Assembly (NCBI GenBank): GCA_012934845.2
Contig: WNNJ02003583.1
Coordinates: 62,001-126,000 of the forward strand
Length of the DNA stretch: 64,000 nt
Origin: Pomphorhynchus laevis
Taxonomy: Eukaryota > Acanthocephala > Palaeacanthocephala > Echinorhynchida > Pomphorhynchidae
Direction: 5' to 3'
Shown: one piece after another, positions 44,930 to 56,716 of the stretch
How the letters are laid out: each line of letters opens with the position of its first letter
Position numbering within the stretch: position 1 is the first letter of the stretch
Position numbers and translations under genes: made by a program
Notes under the pieces: generated by a model
What the model was told of the DNA's origin: nothing
The model's input: only the letters and a program-made list of their open reading frames with translations
Database searches by the model: none

Positions 44930-45953
44930 AATAAAAGGATTTATTTTAACGTGGCAAATGCGTGCCAGTGCACGCTTACATGACCACAACAAAACAAGAC
45001 TGTGAATCAGGTGTCGAGAAGGTGTGAACGGAGGAGGTGTTTGAATGTGATAAAGGAGGGGGCGCGGCGGACGTCGAGAGGGAGTTGATTCCAGGCGAGA
45101 GAGGCGTAGACGAGGAAGGATCCGAGACCGTAGTTGTTGGAGTAATTAGGAACGTGGAGTAAGAGGGTATGACAGGAACGAAGCGATAGCGAGGTGGGGC
45201 GAGTATCGTCTAAGAATGGAAGGTTGATGAACGATGGGGAGCCGACAGCGATGAGACGAAAAGTAACGAGAAGAAGGCGGAGTTTGATGCAGATGTGGAT
45301 GGTGGGCCAGGAGAGTTGGGCAAAATATGTGGATGTGTGGTCGAAGCGACGGAGACGAAAGAGCACTTGAACGGCGGTGTTGATTATTCGTTGTAGGGGT
45401 AGGATGATGGATTTTGGAGAATTGGCAAAAAAGCTAACGCAATAATCGATTTTAGGGAAAAGAAGCGATAAAAGAAGAGACACACAAGAACGGAAGTCGA
45501 TAAGGGGGCGGATACGGCGGATGTCACGGAGAATTAAGTTAGATGAGCGGACCTTGTCACGGACGAAGGGTTTAAGGGAAAGGTGATCATCGAAATGGAA
45601 GCCTAAGAAAGTGAGATTGTAGTCTACGGGGATGATTGATGAGGCAAAATATACAGTGGGAGGAGATATGTTTGGTTTACGGGGGAGGATCCACATTATT
45701 TGGGACTTTTTTGGTTTAGAACGAGATGGAGATTGGAGAGACGTTTGTAGATAGAAGAAAGACAGTTGGATGCAGAAATGCCGATATCGTGTATGCGATG
45801 TGCGGATGCATGAGCATAGATTAGAATGTCATCATCGTATTGCATGACGTTAAAGGAGTAAGGTTTGATAAACGGAGAGAGATCGCCAAGCAGAAGAGAG
45901 AAAAGCAGGGGACCTAGGACTGAACCTTGTGGGACCCCGCAAAGCCATTTGTA
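44924..45953. repeat. TTTGTA target duplication around L2-a
   Basis: TTTGTA occurs at 44,924-44,929 and 45,948-45,953, on either side of L2-a. CR1-2 coding sequence continues across it. Confidence 0.75.
44930..45947 (-). mobile_element. L2-like LINE, copy L2-a (5' truncated)
   Basis: Minus-strand fragment with the RT C-terminal part (MWILPRKPNISPPTVYFASS, NLTFLGFHFDDHLSLKPFV, IDYCVSFFANSPKSIILPLQ) and the upstream RT palm at 45,700-45,940 (GVPQGSVLGPLLFSL-like and YDDDILIYAH). One change there turns the usual YADD into YDDD. The 3' hairpin (GCGTGCC/GGCACGC-like) and tail are at 44,930-44,995. This subfamily is GC-richer than L2-b/d. Confidence 0.87.
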
Positions 45954-46376
45954 CTAAGCCATTTGTTATATGCTTCTCAATGTTCATACCCTCGAACCAA
46001 AGATGAGATTACTCGACTTGAGAAGGTGCTACGTAGGGCAACAAAGTTAGTACATTCTTTGAGAGAACTTCCTTACGAGGACCGTCTTCGGTCTTTAAAT
46101 ATGCAGTCGTTATGTGATATTCATGACTCGCGGGATCTGTGTCTTGTATGCAAGGTATTTAATAATGAACACCATGTGTTGCGTGAGCTCTTCAACATTC
46201 GATCAACTCGAGCTTTGCGAGGTCACTCGTTTTATCTTAGTCGCCGACGAATAGTACATTCTAGGACGATTCAATTTGGACAACGAATAATAAATTCGTG
46301 GACTCGTTTAAGCGATTATATTGTAAATGCGGCAACTCGTGAGCTCTTTAAACGACAGATTATTTTAAATTGTTGA
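45954..46376 (+). pseudogene. CR1-2 ORF2 C-terminus
   Basis: Continues CR1-2 after L2-a: LSHLLYASQCSYPRTKDEI, EKVLRRATKLVHSLRELPY, then HSRTIQFGQRIINSWTRL and a stop. The sequence aligns with the CR1-1 C-terminus throughout. Confidence 0.85.
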
Positions 46377-46480
46377 CTGATTTGTTTTTGGTTTTGTTTT
46401 TCTTTTATTTTGACTATCGATTTGTCAGCAACTCTGAGCTATGCTCGTAACGTTGTCTACATAATAATGTACACTGAGAG

Positions 46481-46710
46481 TGTTTTCGAGAAATGTCACC
46501 TTTGTTAAGTCGATATGAGAAAGTTATTATAACGCGTGACTGCCGTATTATTCGCGTCAAAAGAAAATATTAGCATGATTTGCGACAAAGATTGATATGG
46601 TGATGCTGTATCAGAAAATAATGTCGTCATAATTACAACTGAAAACACTGAAAACACCACCACGTTCGTGAATGTATTCTTATCCATTAAAATTTGACAG
46701 CCTTAGCATG
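46481..46710. other. Unassigned spacer
   Basis: No gene or repeat recognised between the CR1-2 3' UTR and the next PLE remnant. Confidence 0.4.
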
Positions 46711-46865
46711 AGCGAATAAATCAAATCAGCTAACCGAGTCTGTGTATTTAATATAATTATAAAATAAAACACATAATTCTAAATCAAAATTTAATAATTA
46801 AATAATAAAATTAACATAAGTAATAATAATAACCTTAACATAAGTCTTGGTTATTATAATTCTTA
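46711..46865 (-). mobile_element. Naiad-like 3' UTR remnant
   Basis: AAATCAGCTAACCGAGTCTG followed by the AT-rich 3' UTR sequence of the Naiad-like copies, on the minus strand. It breaks off near 46,815. Confidence 0.65.
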
Positions 46866-46975
46866 CAAACGATTATAGAAGAACGATTATAGAAGAACGA
46901 TTATAGAAGAACGATTATAGAAGAACGATTATAGAAGAACGATTATAGAAGAACGATTATAGAAGAACGATTATC
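46866..46975. repeat. 14-bp minisatellite, about eight copies, upstream of CR1-3
   Basis: The unit ACGATTATAGAAGA is repeated head to tail without visible change. It precedes CR1-3 ORF1 by about 140 bases, the same relative place as the short repeats in CR1-1 and L2-b. Confidence 0.92.
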
Positions 46976-47117
46976 AAGAAAAAGTTATAAGTGTTCAAGA
47001 TAATTTCTAAACAACTTAAACAAAAAGAACAACTAGAACAAAAAATTTAAACAGCTTAAACACACAATATATAAACATACATTTACAAAACAACTTGCCA
47101 GCGGAACAAAACACATA

Positions 47118-48581
47118 ATGACACGAAAAACATCGAAGCTTAAAGCTAAGAAGTCAAATGTAAACACCGTATCTCTAAACGCAAGCATAATTGATGAGTG
47201 TACATCTGTCCAAGTCCAGTGTTCGAACGATTTGTGTGACACCTGGACCACTATTTGTATGAGCAAGTTAAAAAAGAATTCCGATGATGCTTATTTATGT
47301 GGCTTTTGTGCTGTGAAGGAGCTTAATATTTTGAGAAGACGTTTGGTCGAATTTGAAGAAGCACATAACCAATCTCTAAGTCGAACCGTTCTCATGGACG
47401 ATAAAATATCCTCTTCCAAAGCTCAACATCCTTTTAAAAATGTAGTTCCTGTGGATGCGCGGGTTGGTGATGATACGACTGCCTGCGTTATTCCCCTTGA
47501 TGAGAATACAAGCGATCGCAAATTGCAACAAATTGCTGATAATACAGTCCCTAAAGTATCACAGACTACGAACGATATGATTACATGCGTTGTCGTTGAT
47601 CGTCCTTCTGCCGATCTTTCTTTACATATTGACAACCGAACTCGGACAACTGGAGCTTATGTAGGCAGCAATGGACCTGTAGCATCCCGTATTTGGAAGC
47701 GGGGATATTTGCGTTCTTCCTATTCAACTCCAAATTCAGTGTCAAGACCGTATGACGAAGTCTCGAAATATATTCTGTCTGATGAAGCGATTTCACAAAG
47801 TGATACACCGAAGATGCCGAATGCTCACAATGCGACATTTCGTAATATCTCAAACAAAGATGGTCAGTGCGTTTCCTCGGGCAACGCACACGTCACCTTG
47901 ATGTCACCATCAAGTTCTTTAGAGTCTCATGATTCACATACCCAGACAGACTTATCTAGCTTGCGGAATATTGTTAAAACGGATACTCAAATACCCAGCT
48001 TACGTGCATGTACAGATACACAATCTGCTGTGTCCTGTGATGGTCTCGATAGGGTGATCTCAAATAAGCGGATATATAATAGAGGTTGCTCAGTTATTCT
48101 AGCTAATGTGCCCGAGTCTATCTTCGAGAATGCGCAAGCACGACTGAATGACGACATTCAGAGTTTGAGGTCTATTCTGGCACATGTACTTGGCTCCTGT
48201 GACATTGAGACAGTCCAAAAAGTTAAACTTATCGCTCTTTTCCGTCTAGGTAAGCGTAATGCTTTAAATAATAAACCCCGACTACTCAAAGCTGTCTTCC
48301 ATAACCAACTTCATGCTACCTTAATGTTGAGAAACTCGTTCCGTCTCAAAGGGTCTAATATTCGACTGCTGAAAGATCTTGATGTATCAGAACGAAAAAA
48401 ATTATCGAAGGTTAAAAAAGAACTATCATCTCGTGTTGCTAAAGGAGAAACAAATCTCTATGTGAAAAATTTTCAGATTGTGAAGCGACGCACTTGGCTG
48501 AGTTGGAGCCCACTAGTCATGTCGCCTCGCGTGCATTCTGTAATCGAAACGGGCTCGTCTACTCTGCCTATCAGAGTCTAA
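47118..48581 (+). CDS. CR1-3 ORF1: PHD-like zinc-finger protein (intact)
   Basis: A 487-residue open frame, the only complete CR1 ORF1 in the window. N-terminal finger: CTSVQVQCSNDLCDTW, then CGFCAVKEL at residues about 33-75. The middle is Ser/Thr-rich and variable. The C-terminal module has SVILANVPESIFENAQARLN (about 335-355), KVKLIALFRLG, RLLKAVFHNQLHATLM, LLKDLDVSERKKL, NLYVKNFQIVKRRTWLSW and the end. It overlaps ORF2 by about 88 bases. By family analogy it binds element RNA; only the finger and the conserved module are visible evidence. Confidence 0.85.
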   Translation: MTRKTSKLKAKKSNVNTVSLNASIIDECTSVQVQCSNDLCDTWTTICMSKLKKNSDDAYLCGFCAVKELNILRRRLVEFEEAHNQSLSRTVLMDDKISSSKAQHPFKNVVPVDARVGDDTTACVIPLDENTSDRKLQQIADNTVPKVSQTTNDMITCVVVDRPSADLSLHIDNRTRTTGAYVGSNGPVASRIWKRGYLRSSYSTPNSVSRPYDEVSKYILSDEAISQSDTPKMPNAHNATFRNISNKDGQCVSSGNAHVTLMSPSSSLESHDSHTQTDLSSLRNIVKTDTQIPSLRACTDTQSAVSCDGLDRVISNKRIYNRGCSVILANVPESIFENAQARLNDDIQSLRSILAHVLGSCDIETVQKVKLIALFRLGKRNALNNKPRLLKAVFHNQLHATLMLRNSFRLKGSNIRLLKDLDVSERKKLSKVKKELSSRVAKGETNLYVKNFQIVKRRTWLSWSPLVMSPRVHSVIETGSSTLPIRV

Positions 48582-49320
48582 ATGGTTTAGCGTCCGGGTT
48601 ATTTGGATGTGTAAGGGGTGATAGGAATACTCCCAGAGGTATGTTGGGGCATTGTGAAATACTCCATGGTAATGTTCGCAGTCTTATATCGAAGATAGAT
48701 GAACTGAGATATAGAGTTCAGTTAATTCGTCCTAAATTACTCGCTATCACAGAATCATGGCTATATAGTGATATTATTGATAATGAAGTCTCCATCCCTG
48801 GTTATCTGGTTTTCCGCAGTGATCGTAAAAGTGGAAGAGGTGGAGGTGTTATTCTTTATGTGAGCAACGATGTGAAAGTAACTATTCTTAGCACTTCTTC
48901 TTCTAATAAAGTCGAAAGTTTGTGGTGTCGGGTAAAATTCATGCATACCGCTCCGCTTGTTCTGGGGGTAGTATATCGTTCACCCTTGGCCGCCACAGAT
49001 AAACTGATTGGGGAAGTAGAACTTTATTCTAAAGGTACCTCCAATGTTTTAATACTTGGTGACTTGAATATGCCTTCGGTTGATTGGAATTCGTATACGG
49101 CTTTTCCTACTTGTGACCATGCTTCCTATGACCTTCTGGAGTGTATCATCTATTGTGGTTTAACTCAGCATGTTCAAAATTACACTCGTTTTGCTAGTGA
49201 CAGTAGATCTCTATTAGATGTATGTTTATCTTCGAACAGTGAGATTATTAACGCTATCCGTTATGATGCCCCGATCGGTATGTCTGATCATTGCGTATTG
49301 ATCATTAGGTTAAGGTTTCA
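48494..49320 (+). pseudogene. CR1-3 ORF2 endonuclease, cut off by an L2 piece
   Basis: Begins in the ORF1 overlap and encodes a full endonuclease: LHGNVRSLISKIDELRYRV, ITESWLYSD, GGGVILYVSND, LGDLNMPSVDWNSY, LTQHVQNYTRFA and MSDHCVLIIRL. At about 49,320 it runs into inverted L2-like sequence, so the RT is missing. Confidence 0.85.
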
Positions 49321-49592
49321 AGAAGATACTCGAAGGCAGAGTTTGATGCGGATGATGGTGGGCCAGGAGAGTTGGGCAAAATATGTGGATGTGTGGTCGA
49401 AGCGACGGAGACGAAAGAGCACTTGAACGGCGGTGTTGATTATTCGTTGTAGGGGTAGGATGATGGATTTTGGAGAATTGGCGAAAAGGCTAAGGCAGTA
49501 ATCGATTTTAGGGAAAAGAAGCGATGAAAGAAGAGACATACAAGAACGGAAGTCGATAAGGGGGCGGATACGGCGGATATCACGGAGAATTA
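49320..49592 (-). mobile_element. Internal L2-like piece inside a CR1 chimera
   Basis: Minus-strand segment closely matching an inner part of L2-a (about 45,285-45,540; IDYCLSLFANSPKSIILPLQ). It lacks the 3' hairpin and tail, so it is not a normal LINE insertion. A target duplication is not seen. Confidence 0.8.
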
Positions 49593-50030
49593 AAGTTAAA
49601 GCAGTTAATTACAGTTAAAGCCTTACCTTATAATGAAAGGCTAAAAAAACTTGGTATGGTTTTTATAAGCGACCTCCGGTTTCGGCGAGATATGTGTTCA
49701 ACATGGTAAGCTTTACACAAGGGAAATCACGTCTTAAGAGAATTGATGACTGTTCGGAAATGTCGGGCTGTGCGTGGAAAATTTTTACTTTTGCCCACCG
49801 CCGAGTTATACGCTCTAAAACTGTACAATTTGGACACCGAATCGTAGGTAAGTGGAACCGATTAAGTGAAGAAATTGTCAACTCAAGATCGGTTTCAGCA
49901 TTCAAACATGAACTTTTTTGACTTTTGTTTGTGAGTCTTTCTTTTTTTCTTTACTTTTTCTTTTTTAACTGTGCATCTATGAGCTTTGCTCCTCTGTTTG
50001 TGGAAATAATAATAATATTTTGACAGTACT
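49593..50030 (+). mobile_element. CR1 3' end fragment (CR1-1 subfamily)
   Basis: Encodes LPYNERLKKLGMVFISDLRF, then HRRVIRSKTVQFGHRIVGKW, matching CR1-1 rather than CR1-3, and ends in the same 3' UTR with GAGCTTTGCTC and AAT repeats. An AGTTAA-rich filler (AGTTAAAGCAGTTAATTAC) marks the join with the L2 piece. Confidence 0.85.
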
Positions 50031-51345
50031 CAGCAGTCCCTTTCAATCTAAAAAAGAATAAAACGTTAAACAAATAAAATTAATTTGTATATATGTTATA
50101 GCTCTATCAGTAATAGGTGATTTCATTTTGTCAAACTTATCCCGATGGGGAAGTTTTTTACTACATCCTTGTGTACATCTTGTGGAACGATTTTTAAGGA
50201 CCAGTTAGATTTGTTCCCTTCCATTGTAGGAAAGTTGGAAATATACAACGATTCAAGGACAAGCCTGTGTCGCAAGTGTTTTTCTTTATGTAGGATGTCA
50301 GTGCTTTCAAAATCAATGTTATGGTCAGTATCAATAACATAATGAATATTGCTGAATATGTATCGATTTTCTTCATGTTGTACTTATGTTGGTACGTTCT
50401 CTTTTTAAGCCTTGTTTAGATTGTCCAACATAAGTCTTCTCATAATATGCTCACGTAATTGCATATATTACGCATTGTGAGGTTGTTACTGTTTTACTTT
50501 TGAATATGCCACTAAGTCTAGCATCAGTTTTATAGTACACTTTTATGTTGTTATTGAATTTTAAAGTTAATTTCGATAATCGTCTAGTTAAAGTATTATT
50601 GATGAACGTTGATTTTGTGTATTTCGTATCTGGTTGTGCAATCAACGTTCTAAAGCCTGCATCACCTTAGTCACAATTGTTAGTTAATTGCCAATTCCGG
50701 ATGTTGGCAGTCCCTTAACATGTATTTTTTCTCTTATACACTCTTTGTATAAGACACGGCGAAGACATCATTGACGTACCTATACCAATGCTTCAAGCTT
50801 TGTAGGTTATTGTATATCTCACACTTCCATTTTGTCATATACAGATCAGCAAGTTGAGGAACTAATGAAAAATGCTTTGTCATTTTCGTTTAGTATTTAC
50901 TCAAGACCTATTGTTTTAGGGTCAGTATCAAACACGGCAAAGACATCATCGACGTATATATACCAATGCTTCAAGCTTTGTAAGTTATTGTATATCTCAC
51001 ACTTCCATTTTGTTATATACAGATCAGCAAGTTGAGGATCTAATGGAGACTCCATAGCTACACCAATAATCTGTGTATATGTTGTTATTCAAATAGAATA
51101 CAGGTTTGCTTGTATATCATTCAATTATATTAACCCATATTTCGTTGTAGTTTTGGCTCGTTACACTTGTCGCTCAGTAATTGCACTGCTATATTGATAG
51201 CATCTTGTAATACGACATTTGTAAATAGTGACATTACGTCGGCTTTAGCAAACCAGCATCCGGTTAGGTTAAGAGTTCTCACTATGTTCGCAAACTCTTG
51301 TCCGTTTTTATAAAGGATCACTGGTTTTATTAGCTCACTGGTTTA
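50030..51345 (-). mobile_element. Classical Penelope-like element fragment (RT plus GIY-YIG)
   Basis: Minus-strand order: RT motif GCWFAKADVMSLFTNVVLQD (51,321-51,130), catalytic IYVDDVFAV (near 50,955), RT end STFINNTLTRRLSKLTLKF and a decayed nuclease (50,645-50,140; RHRLVLES- and GNKSNWSLK-like remnants). Nuclease after RT is the classical order. Many stops; fossil copy. Its right end is cut by L2-c. Confidence 0.75.
50752..51048. repeat. Direct duplication covering the Penelope RT active site
   Basis: About 113 bp at 50,752-50,864 (starting GACACGGCGAAGACATCATT) is repeated at 50,933-51,046 with several substitutions. It spans the region encoding the YVDD motif. Confidence 0.85.
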
Positions 51346-52510
51346 TACGGTAAAAAAACGATTTATTTTTAGGTGGCAAATGCATGACCACAACAACAAA
51401 AAATCTTTAAAAAAATCAAAATCATGTTTCGAGGAGGTGGGTTTGGAGGCGACATTTGAATGCAATAATGGAGGGAGCGCGGCGAACGTCGAGTAGGAGC
51501 AGATTCCAGGCGAGTGGGGCTGCGACGATGAAGAATCGGAGACCGTAGTTGTTAGAGTAATTGGGAACGTAGTGTAAGAGGGAATTACCGGAACCCAGTG
51601 ATAGAGAGGTGGGGCGAGTGTCGTCTAAGAAAGAACGGTGGATGAACGATGGGGAGCCGATAGCGATGAGACGAAAAGTTACGAGCAGAAGGCGGAGTGT
51701 TATGTGGATGTGGATGGTAGGCCAGGAGAGTTGAGCAAGATATGTGGATGTGTGGTTAAAGCGACGAAGACGTATGAGCACTCGGATGGCGGAGTTAATG
51801 ATGCGTTGTAGCGGTAGGATGATGGATTTTAGAGAATTGTCGAAAATGCTGAGGCAGTAATCAGAAACGATGAAAGAAGAGATATACAAAAACGGAAGTC
51901 GATAAGAAGGCGGATACGGCGGATGTCACGGAGAATTAAGTTAGACGAGCAGACCTTGTCGCGGACGAAGGGTTTAAGGGAAAGGTGATCATCGAAATGG
52001 AATCCTAAGAAAATGAGATTGTGGACTACGGTGATGATTGATGATGCAAAAGATACAAGGGAAGAATATATGTTAGGTTGACAGGGAAGGATCCACATTA
52101 TTTTAGACTTGTCTGGGTTTGGAACGAGATGAAGATGGGAAAGGCGTTTGTAGATAGAAGAAAGACAGTTCGAGGCAGAAATGCCGGTATTGTGTATGCA
52201 ATAGGCGGGTGAATGAGCATATATGAGGATATCATCGGCGTATTGCATGACGTTTAAGGAGTAAGGTTTAATAAACGAAGAGAGATCGCCGAGTAGAAGA
52301 GAGAAAAGCAGTGGTCCTAGGACTGAACCGTGTGGGACCCCGCAGAAATAGGGATGGGAGGAGAGGATAATGAATTCGACAAACTCGAAAAGAACGGTCG
52401 TATAGATATAAGTCAAACCATGCTACGGAGGAGGAATAAAACCTGTAATCATAACGAAGGCGAAAAAGGAGGATGGATTGGTCGACGATGTCGAAGGCGG
52501 ATGAGAGGCC
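51346..52510 (-). mobile_element. L2-like LINE, copy L2-c, left part (3' end)
   Basis: Minus-strand RT: DIVDQSILLFRLRYDYRF, VPHGSVLGPLLFSLLLGD, catalytic YADDILIYAH, NLIFLGFHFDDHLSLKPFV, and the end AFKCRLQTHLLET. The 3' UTR is at 51,346-51,425. The copy is cut at 52,510 by the Gypsy-3 LTR and resumes at 63,505-63,640, as shown by matching AGGCC at both borders. Confidence 0.87.
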
Positions 52511-52584
52511 TGACGTAAACCAAAAGATGGCTTTATTTGACAATCTAAAACAAACAAAACGTTTATAGTTATAATGTCATGTCA
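52511..52584 (-). repeat. Gypsy-3 3' LTR (74 bp)
   Basis: Starts TGACGTAAACC and ends GTCATGTCA. Its partner is at 63,431-63,504. Confidence 0.85.
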
Positions 52585-54000
52585 TCTTCATCCACTATGT
52601 GATCGTTGAAACGGCTTGGCATTTTACGTAAGCGTTGGCTACGCCATACCCATGGACGTTGTTGATTTCTGACCGGTTTGCTGACCATTGTTTGTTGATA
52701 GTCATCAGAATGTTTTGGTTCACTCACTGTCTTGTCCGCTTCCCCTTTCGTCTGGTTTTGATCAATCTGTGGCTCGCTTTGGGTGTTGTCTCCTGATACA
52801 TTGTAATTGGTCGCTTTGGTTGGTTCCGTAGTCCGTGTGTATGTTGTCTCTGAGTTTGACTCGTTAGATATATCTGGAAACGGTGTGTAATCATCAGCGT
52901 AAGGAGCCAGATGCTTCAACGATACGCTTGTTTCTCGTCCATCGTCGAATCTGATAGAAGCTCTGGATGGATCACATCTCAGAAGTTCCACGACCTGTAC
53001 TTGAGGATCATATTTGCTAGAGCGAACATTCTGTTATAATAGAACTTTGCCAGGCGTAAGTAACCAAGTTGGTAAGGCCTTCCCTGTGCAAGATCTGCGC
53101 TCAAAACGAAAGAACCTCTCATGAGGAGTACAATTCGTCGAAGTGCAAAGCAATGATCTTACTAAATGTAGTGCAGCTGGTAGAGATGATTCCCACATTG
53201 TGATTGGTCTATTATGAGAGGCTTAATCGAGCTCAATAGCCTTCCAGATTATACCGTTGTACTTTTCGACCTGGCCATTACATGTCGGATTGTATGGACA
53301 GCTTCGACTTGATGATATTCCTAATTGATTTAAATAATCGCTGAACTCTCTGGCAACAAATGCTGGACCACGATTGGAGTGAATCATTGCGGGCATTCCA
53401 AACATGAAGAATAATTTCTCAAGACATGCGATGACTGTTGATGTCGTCATGTTAGAACATGGAAAGGCGAATGGAAACCTCGAGAACTCGTCGATTACGA
53501 CCAAGATATAACGGTTGCGTGTTGATGATGGAATCGGTCCTTTGAAATCGAGTGATAAGCGTTCGAATGGTTGGCATGCTTTTATTAAGGCGTGATCGTT
53601 TGGCTTGAAGAATCTTGGTTTAAGCCGAGAGCAAACGCCACAATTTTTGACGATGTTTTTGATGTCCTCGACAGAACATGGAATATTCCGACTACGAATA
53701 AAGTGGTACAACCTCGTTACTCCCGGATGGCATAATGATTGGTGCAGAAACTTAGTATGGGTCAACACATTGTTGCTGGTTAATCCACAATATTGTCGGG
53801 ACAATGCATCAGCGACTGTATTGTCTTTCCTCGGCCGATAGAAAATTTCATATTGATACGGGGCCAACTCAATGCGCCATCTTACAAGTTTCTCATTCTT
53901 TATAGTGCTTTTGTGTCGGTCGTTGAATATGAACGAAACACTCACTTGGTCTGTAATCAGTTGAAATTTTGGACCCAGCAAATAATGTCGCCAATATTTG
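52585..54000 (-). CDS. Gypsy-3 integrase region
   Basis: Zinc-binding HQSLCHPGVTRLYHF and CGVCSRLKPRF, DDE core RLSLDFKGPIPSS, HSNRGPAFVAREF and NPTCNGQVEKYNGI, and a C-terminal chromatin-side extension ending near 52,570. Fossil; see the Gypsy-3 entry. Confidence 0.85.
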
Positions 54001-56180
54001 AGGCATTCAACAATCGCATAGCCTCTTTTTCAACTGATGAATATGTCTTGGTAGCCCCCTGCAATGTTTTTGAAAAGAAAGCAAGCGGCCGCCCATCTTG
54101 AGAGAGTATTCCTGCAATGGCATTCTTCGATGCATCCGTCTCGACAATGATCATTTTCGACTCGTCGAATACTTTTAGGACAGCTTCCGCGATCTCTTGT
54201 TTGATTGAGTTGAATGCATTTGCTGCATTTGTAGCCAGGGGGAATTCGTGCACGTCTATAAGAGGGTGGATCTTCTCTGAAAAGTTTGATATCCACCTAG
54301 AATAATGGGCGCACATGCCGGGAATCCTTTTAAGGTCTGTAACATTCCGAGGCTGTTCCATGGTTGTAATAGATTTTGTTCTATTAGGATCGGGTCGTAT
54401 GTTATTGTGTGTTACCAGGTAGCCGAGCAAACAAATCGACGTTAGACCGTCTTACATTTACTTTCGTTCAAGGTTAGTCCATACTTAACAGTAGTATCTT
54501 TGAATAGACGTAGGTTCACATCGTGATCACCTTTATCTGTACCGCATACGACAATATCATCTAAATATGCAAATGTACCCTTCAGCGATTCAGCTTCTAT
54601 CATATTAACTATGATTCTCTGAAAGACGGCCGGGGCATTTGTCAATCCAAATGGAACCCGGTTAAATTCGTAAAGCTTGCCCATTGCTCTGAAGGCGGTG
54701 TAACACTTCTCTGACTCTCGCATTGGCACTTGGTGATACGCGGACGTCAAATCAATCCGGCTGAAGAACGTATACGTAGCGATACGTTCAATAGTACTGT
54801 CAATCCTGGGAAGTGGATATGCATATAATTCGGTGAACTTATTAATTGTCATCGAATAATCAACCACAAGTCTTGCTTCCCTGATGGATTTGAAACTACC
54901 ACTACTTGCGCTCGCCAGGGTGACTGACTGTGACGAATAATTCCTTCGCGCAATAATCTCTGAACTTCACGATCGATGAAATCGGAATGCAAGCGGCTGT
55001 ACTTTCTTGATTTGACAGCAATGGGGCGACAACCTGGTGAGAGCGTGTTAATAAAACTCGGCTCTTCTATCCTCATGGAATCTAATGCGGCTAGGGTCAA
55101 CGTTGTAGTATGAGAACTGAGGGATAGTGTCACGGTTTTGAATCCGGATATAAAGGAATGTCCCAAAATGACATCACAGCACAAGCATGGAAGGCATAGA
55201 AACTTAACGTCATGATACGTTCGTCCTTGAATCATCGCGTTTGCAAGGCAATATTTCTTAACAGTAGACAATTTGTCTGTGGCGGCCATCGTTATGACAT
55301 TGTGACATGAATGTGTAGTCAATCTCAACCTCTTTGCAACTGAAGCATTTATAAAATTCGTCGAACTCTCGGTGTCAATCAACACTCTCATATTATGATC
55401 ATTTACCTTAATGTTTACGATCAAACGTCTTAGGTCGTTATTTATACTAGCGAGCATGGCGCCAACAGCCTCAAACTCCGAATCTTCAGTCATTGCGTTA
55501 ACACGAGGACGTTTGGATGACTTACACACATAAGCAAATGGCCACGTTTGCCACATTGTCGACAATCTGCATTTCTTACTGGACATTTGCTGCGATGATG
55601 GTACTGCCTGCCACAGAAATAGCACTGTTTGGACACTGACATCCGTTATCTTGTTATCAACAGCACTGCATGTTGCGCCCTCTTGAGCTTGAATTGACGC
55701 TACGGACATATCAGGTGGACAGTTGTACGCGGATGCTTGCAATTGTGCACTTTCAAGTGTGCGTGCTCGATCAAACGCTTCGATAGCACTAAGATCCTAG
55801 CTTTCCAATAGGCGTTGCCGTATATGCGTTGAGCGCAACCCACTAAGAAATGCGTCGCGAATCACTAAGTCACGATGCTCGATCGAAGTAACTGCTTGAA
55901 ATTCACAATCTAGATTGAGCGTTTGTAAGTTGAGGATAAATTGATCGATCGATTGCTCGTCGGTTTGTCGATGTGTGAGCAGCTTGTATCGTGTGAATAT
56001 TTGACTTTTCTTCTTAATAAACAGAGCCTCCAGCATTGAGATGGCATCATCGTAAGTTGTTGCAGATTCGATATGTCGATAGACCGTAGGTGACACGTGA
56101 TTGAAAAGGATGTCCAAATGTGAATCAGCAGGTCAGTCTACGATGTTGTCCAGGAACTTTGTAAATCGTCTTTTCCAATG
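54001..56180 (-). CDS. Gypsy-3 gag, protease, RT and RNase H regions
   Basis: Gag part MDILFNHVSPTVYRHIES, cysteine knuckle region near 55,600, protease LIDTESSTNFINAS, RT FFSRIDLTSAYHQVPM, RVPFGLTNAPAVFQRI and YLDDIVVCG, and RNase H VETDASKNAIAGILSQDG. In the protease motif the usual DTGSS reads DTESS. Fossil; see the Gypsy-3 entry. Confidence 0.85.
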
Positions 56181-56500
56181 GCCATAGTAATAATACAACA
56201 ATTTATTTAAAGTGGCAAATGCGTGCAAAATGCACGCTTACATGACCACTAACAAACAAAAAAAGAACATCAAAATTAAATCAGCTAACTGAGTCCACGT
56301 ATTTAATATAATTATAAAATAAACAAAACATAATAATGCTAAATCAAAATTTAATAATAAAATAATAAAATTAAAAATTGTTTTTAGATTTTCTATAATT
56401 TAAATCAAGTTAAAAAAATAAAATAAAAAATAAAATTTAAAATAAACGTCATTTTTATGAATTGACTAATAAATAACAGACGTTGTATCAGAATAAGAAT

Positions 56501-56605
56501 TAGAGGTCATCAGGAGGAACTGCTATGCTATCAGGTTTCGACCCCTAACTCCTCTACCCAACATAGCAGCGGGGCCAAATACATGCTAATGATGTATTTC
56601 CTCTG
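56501..56605 (-). ncRNA. Folded 3' segment of Naiad-like PLE with hammerhead-like core
   Basis: Third copy of the segment at 31,397-31,501. The stems, GAAA and CTGATGA are all kept; the closing stem has one G-U pair. Confidence 0.4.
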
Positions 56606-56716
56606 AAATAACTATCTAGTATCTTATTCTAATGCAAAGTATATTATTTATTATCCATCCATAAAAATTTGCCACTTAAGAGTTTAAATTTATTCTTTAT
56701 ATTATTGTGTTGATTT

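Larger units (their letters stand above)
39705..46480 (+). mobile_element. CR1-type LINE, copy CR1-2, interrupted by Gypsy-2 and L2-a
   Basis: ORF1 (39,705-40,785), ORF2 endonuclease (40,782-41,580), Gypsy-2 block, ORF2 RT (43,665-44,929), L2-a insertion (44,930-45,947), ORF2 C-terminus (45,948-46,374), then a 3' UTR with GAGCTATGCTC. The L2-a insertion has a clean TTTGTA duplication. At Gypsy-2 about 0.4 kb of CR1 sequence is missing. Confidence 0.87.
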
